From Ectocarpus siliculosus (taxonomy: Eukaryota; Sar; Phaeophyceae; Ectocarpales; Ectocarpaceae), in the NCBI GenBank assembly GCA_000310025.1, contig FN649750.1, positions 3,924,997 to 3,935,999 of the forward strand: a DNA stretch of 11,003 nucleotides, read 5' to 3'. This document shows, piece after piece, positions 1 to 6,400 of this stretch. Both the position numbers and the translations under genes were made by a program. The notes under the pieces were generated by a model. It had not been told where the DNA came from and searched no databases. It was given only the letters and a program-made list of their open reading frames with translations. Within the stretch, counting starts at the first letter, position 1; each line of letters starts with the position of its first letter.

Positions 1-88
1 TTCCCCCCCCCCCCCCCCCCCCACCCCCTTCTCTCTCGACATCCACATTTCCTCTACCCTCCCCCCCTCCTTCATCGCCTCCCCTCAC
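1..88 (-). other. Start of gene 1 intron 6, with a poly-C tract
   Basis: The donor GTGAGG is at 88-83. The rest is C/T-rich on the plus strand, including an uninterrupted run of 20 C at 3-22 and shorter C runs. On the transcript it is a G-rich tract, which could form a G-quadruplex next to the exon 6 donor. No coding sequence is seen. Confidence 0.6.
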
Positions 89-388
89 CGTCGCCGCAGC
101 CTCCACCCTCCGCTGGTCCATGTCCGCGTTAGGGTCACCGTCCCCGAAAATAAACGAGAAGATGGATTCCAGAATCCTGGACAAGCAAAGCAAAGGAGGC
201 ATGGGGGTTGAGCAGAGGTTTCGACGGTTGTTGACGGTTGACGGGAGGGGTATGAGGATGGGCTCCAGAAATCTGGACAAGCAAGTACAGGAAGGAGGCG
301 TGGGTGTTCAGCAGGAATTTCAGAGGTTTGGTCGGAACGGGTGAAGCGATGTGGCCCCTAACAATGTCATGCAGAGCGAGAGAGAGAG

Positions 389-438
<50 letters not shown>

Positions 439-3400
439 GAACACGTGCGATTCGAGCAAATCTTCACGAAGATGCGGGGGAAGAGTTGAGAGGGGCGAGT
501 CAAGGGGGCATGGATGGTGCAAACCGCTGGCAGGCGTCGGCCAGCACAACATTCACTGAGCACAGATTCCGATTCCGATTTCCAATGGCGGTCTGATGCG
601 ATCTGATGTGATCGATCGCAAAGCATCGGTCGGCAGCGGTGTGATTTGGTCGGATGTGATCGATGGGAGAAGGCGGGGGGGCGGTGAGAAACGTCCGGAA
701 GTTTTCTAGGCCTCCAGCAAGGAGGGGGGTTCATCAGCCACCTCAAAACTCCGACCCCAACACGAGTCTTTCGGCCGAGTGTTAACGAGAGAGCAGAAAA
801 CCATCCATAGCCTGCCTCTCCCTCTCCTGTATTTTGGGGGATGTTGCGGACAAGGACTCACTATGCATCCTGGGGCAAAAAACTCGCTTACATCTTGGGG
901 AACGCAAAAAAATAGCAACAACAGCAACTCTTGCAGCAATACAAGCCATCATTATCCTTAGCAAGTTAACAATACCAACAACAGCAACTTTTGCAGCAAT
1001 ACAAGACATCCTCATCCCGAGCAAGACACAGCAAGAGAGGGTATCCCTATCCTTACCCCATTTCTTCGGGGTCCCCCCTCTGCCCTCCCCGCCCCACCGG
1101 GGTCCCGTAGTATCCGTAGTACGGCCGGTAGTAGAAGAAGTCGAACGGGGAAGGGCCGAAGTACGTGTTGAATCCGATGCCCCTCCCGCCGTAGCCACCG
1201 TCAAAGCCGCCTCCGCCGCGTCTCCGGTCGCGGCTTTTGTTCACAATGACGAAGGGGGAGATGACGTCGGCGTCGGAAAAGATAAAGGCAGGACGGTGTT
1301 CTTGTGTGTCATTTTCGGTTAAGGGTAGGAGGATCATAAAGGCCACTGCAGTCGGTCGGTGCCCAAGAGGGGTCCACGTTGACAAGACAGAGTTGTATTG
1401 GTGGTGGCATGAATCGCCGACAAAATACAACGCCAAAAAGAGCCGGACCAGGTGGACGCTCGGCACGATTCTAGCCCCCCCCCCCACCCACCCATCGCTT
1501 CTTCTTCGTGCCACAAACCAATCACGCCCCGCCCCCGCCCCAACCGTACAGCACGTCGCATACGTAATTTACCACACCGCTTGGATCGATTTTCACAGCT
1601 CCACTACTCCACGACAGAGAGGACGTACATAGCAAACGACGTACATTTCCGGAAGCCTCTAAACGAGACGGTTTCAAGGTCTACCGGCATTTTCGGCACA
1701 CTGCTATTTATTTCGGATGATGCAGAGCAAAGGAGCTTTCAAAAATGGGTCCACGGGGTCTTGTGCGACCCCTCCTGTGCGGACGGCATGCCACTGTGTT
1801 TGATGATGAAGAGCAAAGGAGCTTCGAAAACCGGCCAATGGCGTGTGTGTGTGTGTGATGTGATGTGTGACACCTTCCGCGAGCTCCTACGGCACAGCAC
1901 GCGTTGCCACCAAAGAACTTAGCCATCAACCAAGAACTTGAGACTAGATAAATCCATAACCTAAGCAATTGGCCGTGAGAGCAGGTTGGCCAGTCAAGAA
2001 GCCTACACTCCGGGAGTTCCTTCGGCATACAACGTCCTCCGGTTTCGACGACGATCGCGGCGTGGCCGGGGGTACCGCAACAAGCCCCCCGGCAATCCTA
2101 CCAGCCTTCAAAACGTCGCCGTGGGGGACAGTACAGTAGTCTCTACCCCTTACACAAGAATAAGGAAAGGGACGTCTTGGCCAAAATAAGGGGCCCTCTC
2201 AAGTGGGTGGCGCGTTCTGTATACATACAAGTACGTATGTCGCTTACTTGTCGTCGCTGCTAGAGTTCGCGTAGGTGGCCGCGAAGAAGATCGTGCTGAA
2301 GATCAGGGCGATGGAGGCCAGCAGCACCACCCCGAACGACACCCGGATGCCGTAGAAGATGACGGGCCACGCGGCTCGGACCGCCTCCACGCCGCGGCGG
2401 TACGCAGACTTGGAGAGCAGGGAGGCCCGGAAGTTGGAGGGGAAGTTGTACACCACGTCTCCTGCCGTAGTAGGAGTGCAAGTGTCCGTTGTGTGTGTGT
2501 GGGGGGGGGCTGTGAGCAAGAACTCCTATATCTCCAATTGTGGGGGAGGCTGTTATTAATACTCCGAATCAAGAAATTCGGTGTCTCCAAGGGCTAGTGG
2601 GAGGGGGCGTGAGCAAGAAATTCTATATCTCCAACGGCTAGTTGGAGGAGGTCCGAGCAAGAATTTCTTCAGCTCTAAATTGCCCCGTAGACAAGAGGTA
2701 CCACCCCACAGTATGTGGGCACCAACTACTATAGGTTGCACAAGACACGACGCCCCCTGGACCCATCATCACAGCTCGATTTCGCTGCAGCCAAAGCAGT
2801 ACTGTGCCGAAAGTTAAGGCGTTGGAACTGTCTCGTCGAGAGATTTCCGAAAGCGCAAACCGTTTGATTTTGGCATCCTCTTCGTCATGGAGTTGTACGT
2901 AGTCGAACTTTGAAAATCGGTCCAGGAGGCGTGGAAGCTTCATGCAAACCTACGGTACTCGTTGCACATGAAAAGCCGGATGACAGGTCGCGTCACACGA
3001 CCCCGACTCGACGTGCCGGTTGGAAGCGCAAGGTAGGGGCACTACTTTGGGGACTTGACCCTTACGTGACTACAGGCCGATTCAGCTCCGTTCTCAGCTC
3101 CGATCACTTTGCGTGCCGAAAGATCGCCGTTGTGCCTCGGCTAAGAGCAAAAAAACTACATAGAGACCAGCAGGGAGACACAGGCAGTCCACCCCCAAAG
3201 CATGCTTATCAGCAATGCGCACAGAACTCACATAGTACAATACTATTCACCCATGCCTAATCTCTCTGACGTGGGGCAGATATCCTCTCCAGATCCAATC
3301 TACTGCCTATACCGGCACTGCTGTAGTCTAAGATTCAAACGCACAATACCACCGAAGAGGATACATAAAGCACCCTGAACATGTGATCAACCCGGTGCCG

Positions 3401-6400
3401 CATCCGCGGGGGAGAGCAGAGAAAGCGCCACCGGAGCCGATGCTAACGTACTGCCTCGGTGCTTGATGTTGTTGTGGTTGAGGTGCGTGTGGTTCCCAGT
3501 ATTGGGAGTGAAGGGTGGTTCGTCTGCTGTGTGCAAAATTTCGCTCAAAGGCAAGGGTTTTCGGGACTACAGCTCCGATCACAGCTCCGATCACAGCTCT
3601 CTATTTGTAGTACGTATAGTAACATTTATCACGATTTTTATGCATTTTGTGCCATAGTGGATGATGGTCTCGATTCTCTGATGAGCGGGCCGTTTTTTTC
3701 GTCGATCTGGCGCTTCTGTTAGGCGGTTTCCCGTCAGCGTCTTCGCATCTAGCGCCGCTAGCATATGCGCTTGCCGTATGCTCTGTCCAAGGATGAGGTG
3801 GAGAAGATGTGCCAACAGGTCTTGCTTGCACAGGTACATCCTCTGTGCGGACGGTTGCTGTCGGAGACAGGCATGCACACCTGCCCAGAAACTACTGCTG
3901 CTGTACAGTCTATTTCTCTCCGCATAGCTGCTACTGCTGTACAGCAGTAGTACTACTGTACTCCTGTTCGTCACCCTTACATATACCGCGTCCTCATCCC
4001 TGTGAGCCCCACACATGGACCCACTGCTGCACCATCCTTGCCGCCGTGATTTATGGGTGTAAACGCATGCTTGGAAGATCTTTGACCGCAGAGAGCCAGT
4101 TGTGGTTAAGAAAAAAAAAAAAATTAACCTAGTCACGTAAGGGTTAAGAGAGGGGACGCTGCGGCCTTCAAACCTATGCACTCACGAAAGAGCGCACACA
4201 ATAGCGAGTGTCTGCGTGGGATGACCCAGGAATGACGATAGCAGGGTATATTTACTACTTGGTACCGTTTCGCACGTGAGAGACAACCACGACAACACCC
4301 AACACCGTAAACAACAACATTAACAAGAATATGAACTTGTCTATGAGTTAGCGTGTGTCTGGCTGTTACCAAGGTACCCGGTACATTTTCTCATGTGAAG
4401 ATAACCACAACGCCCCGACTAACACCGTCAAACAAACACAAAAACAAACATGAACTTGACGCGTATGCTAGCAGAGTATCCATACCTTTGGTGCGCGAAG
4501 ACAACCACAACAAATACGACTACCGACTCCGCTTCCCAACAGCAACAAGAACGAAAAACATGGTGGCATCTCATCGCCCGCCCCGTTTCACAACACCACC
4601 ACCAACAAGAACGCAAAACATCTTAGGTGCATCTCCATTCTCTCCCGACACACAACACCAACACGGGTTATACTGGGGAGAGGCGTCCGTCGGGTTTACT
4701 CTGTTAGGGCGTGCAGCATTCATCAACCACCAGTTCGCAAAACGCGCGGACGCAAGCAGGGGAATCATCCTAGCATACCGCGGGATCATTTGATTGTCAT
4801 GCACAAGATCCAACGCCAACACCAACGTAAAACTTGGGTGCATCTCACTCACCGTCCTTGGACACCTCAAGGTCTCCGCCTACGATGTTGGCGAGGTTCA
4901 CCAGCCCCCTCTTGGCCACGTTCAGGTCCACGCCGGCCAGAGCGGCCACGTCCGAGGGCACAGCCCTAAAGTTGTTGCGGTTTTCAACAGACGTTTCCGA
5001 CAACAAACGAGCTCGCATTCAACCTACCAGTTTTTGATGGACAACTTCGACGATGATTCCAACACAAGAGGTCAAATTTAATAGACCCACTTTTCGAAGG
5101 AGAACTTCAACAATATTTCCCGCACAAGAAAACGATTCAACAGACCCACCCTCGACGGACAACTTCGACAATAATTCCAATATTCGGAGGCTCGTTGCTT
5201 GCTGTGCGGGGCACGGGGCGTGTTCATATTTCGAATGCCCTAGTAGTTAGACCATTGACCACGCGTCCTCGAGAGGACGGAGCATTGTTCCCACAGGACC
5301 GATCACCGATGGTCAACCGCTCCTTCCTACTTTGCCAAAGCACGTGGTGCGCGCGCGCGCGGGGGGGGGGGGGGCTGGTAGCACCTGTTCCCCGCCTTCT
5401 CGACGGCCTTGAGAATCCTCTCATCGGGTTCTTTGAAGATGTCGCCCAGCCCCGCCTCTAGCGAGGAGCCCATCATCTGCACCATAGACGAACCGCCCCT
5501 GGCCCCACCGCCGCCGTCCCGCCATTGCCTCCGCCTGGTGGTGTCGTCGAGCAACGCGGTTCATTCCGTAGCGGTGCCAGCAAGGGGAGGGGTGTACTCA
5601 CAAAAAACGCCTTCCGTAGTCGTTAGGGCATTGACCTCGCAGCCCCACAATGCTGGGACGGAGCGATATGCCGGGTTTTCGCCGGCCCAGGCTACGCTTC
5701 AAAAGGACAAAAGGATGAACCGGACGCTGGTCACCACCCTTCGTGTGCTTTGCAAAACCAGATATTCCATGGGTTGGTTGGGCCTCCCCCGCTTACCAAA
5801 AGGGTGGGGGCTCATCCTTGCTGCTGTACGAACAAACAAACCAGACTCAGGCTGCATGCTTCCGCCACGAAAACGACGGGATGCTTTCTGAGGCATTGAG
5901 TTACTTGTTTGGTCCTGCCCCCCTTTTTGTCCACGGCACAACATTTTTTTTTCTCTGCTATGTGTTATCTGTCACAACAAAGGGTCTTCAGTTGGATGCC
6001 ATGAGCACCGCTCCCCCCGTACTGCCGTAACATGGCCACTTTTTCTTGGCTCCGTACTTCTGTGTGCGTTTACCGTCAGAAACCCGAGGCAGACGGGTGG
6101 TTGGGTGTTTGGCGAGGGCAGGCCCCCCCGCCCCCCGCCCCCCAACGACAAGAGCCACCTTCGGCAGGGTCGGAAGGAACAGTTGGCCATCGGTGATCGG
6201 CCCTGCCGGAACAATGCTCTGTCCTCTCTCGAGGACGCGTGGATAATGGTCTAACCGCCAAGGCGTGCGAAAACATGTGTACACCCCGCCCACAAGACAC
6301 CGCAGCGGTGCCTGGCTGATGAACGTTCCCGCTGCTGCTGTCTCACTTCGACTTGTGCTTCGAAACCACCAACGCTTTGAGTGTTAGATGTGCAGCAAAT

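Larger units (their letters stand above)
3054..4148. mobile_element. 1.1 kb segment bounded by a 19-bp inverted repeat
   Basis: CTTGACCCTTACGTGACTA at 3054-3072 has its complement at 4130-4148 with a single mismatch (15 bp perfect at 3058-3072 and 4130-4144). This suggests a non-autonomous inverted-repeat transposon, but no target duplication is clear and the interior encodes no recognisable transposase. A 13-nt A run lies just inside the right end. It could also be two copies of a short interspersed repeat that landed in opposite orientation. Confidence 0.5.
2462..4852 (-). other. Gene 1 intron 3, largest intron, rich in repeats
   Basis: 2391 bp between donor GTGAGT and acceptor CTACGGCAG. 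It holds a 44-bp minisatellite, a MITE-like element, a 1.1 kb inverted-repeat-bounded segment and a 119-bp tandem duplication, listed separately. The longest open frame inside (minus strand 4181-3591, 196 codons) has no recognisable domain and reads through the poly-A tract and palindromes, so it is not called. Confidence 0.8.
4966..5384 (-). other. Gene 1 intron 2
   Basis: 419 bp with donor GTGCTA and acceptor ACTTTAG. It contains the minisatellite 5039-5187, one copy of the interspersed repeat (5246-5340), and alternating GC plus a G run beside the donor. The phases of its two borders agree (AG + G gives Arg). Confidence 0.85.

Noticed and set aside
135-746. Minus-strand 203-codon open frame
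   Set aside because: Kept open by the (GA)n repeat, which reads as Ser-Leu; the real exon 6 overlaps in another frame, supported by phase and a conserved motif.
907-1026. CRISPR-like array from the spaced repeats
   Set aside because: Two whole-unit tandem copies without distinct spacers, in a eukaryotic intron.
834-1322. Plus-strand 162-codon open frame
   Set aside because: Antisense to exon 5 and through the 60-bp duplication; no family resemblance.
2244-2519. Minus-strand 91-codon open frame ending DDK-stop taken as a whole gene
   Set aside because: Its first 19 codons are intron and its stop TAA is inside the donor GTAAGC; only 2461-2248 is coding and it continues in exon 5.
3591-4181. 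Minus-strand 196-codon open frame in intron 3
   Set aside because: No domain, composition follows palindromes, a poly-A tract and CTG-like repeats, and it crosses the inverted-repeat border; likely chance.
5409-5891. Plus-strand 160-codon open frame
   Set aside because: Shadow across exon 2 and repeat copy 3; no recognisable features.
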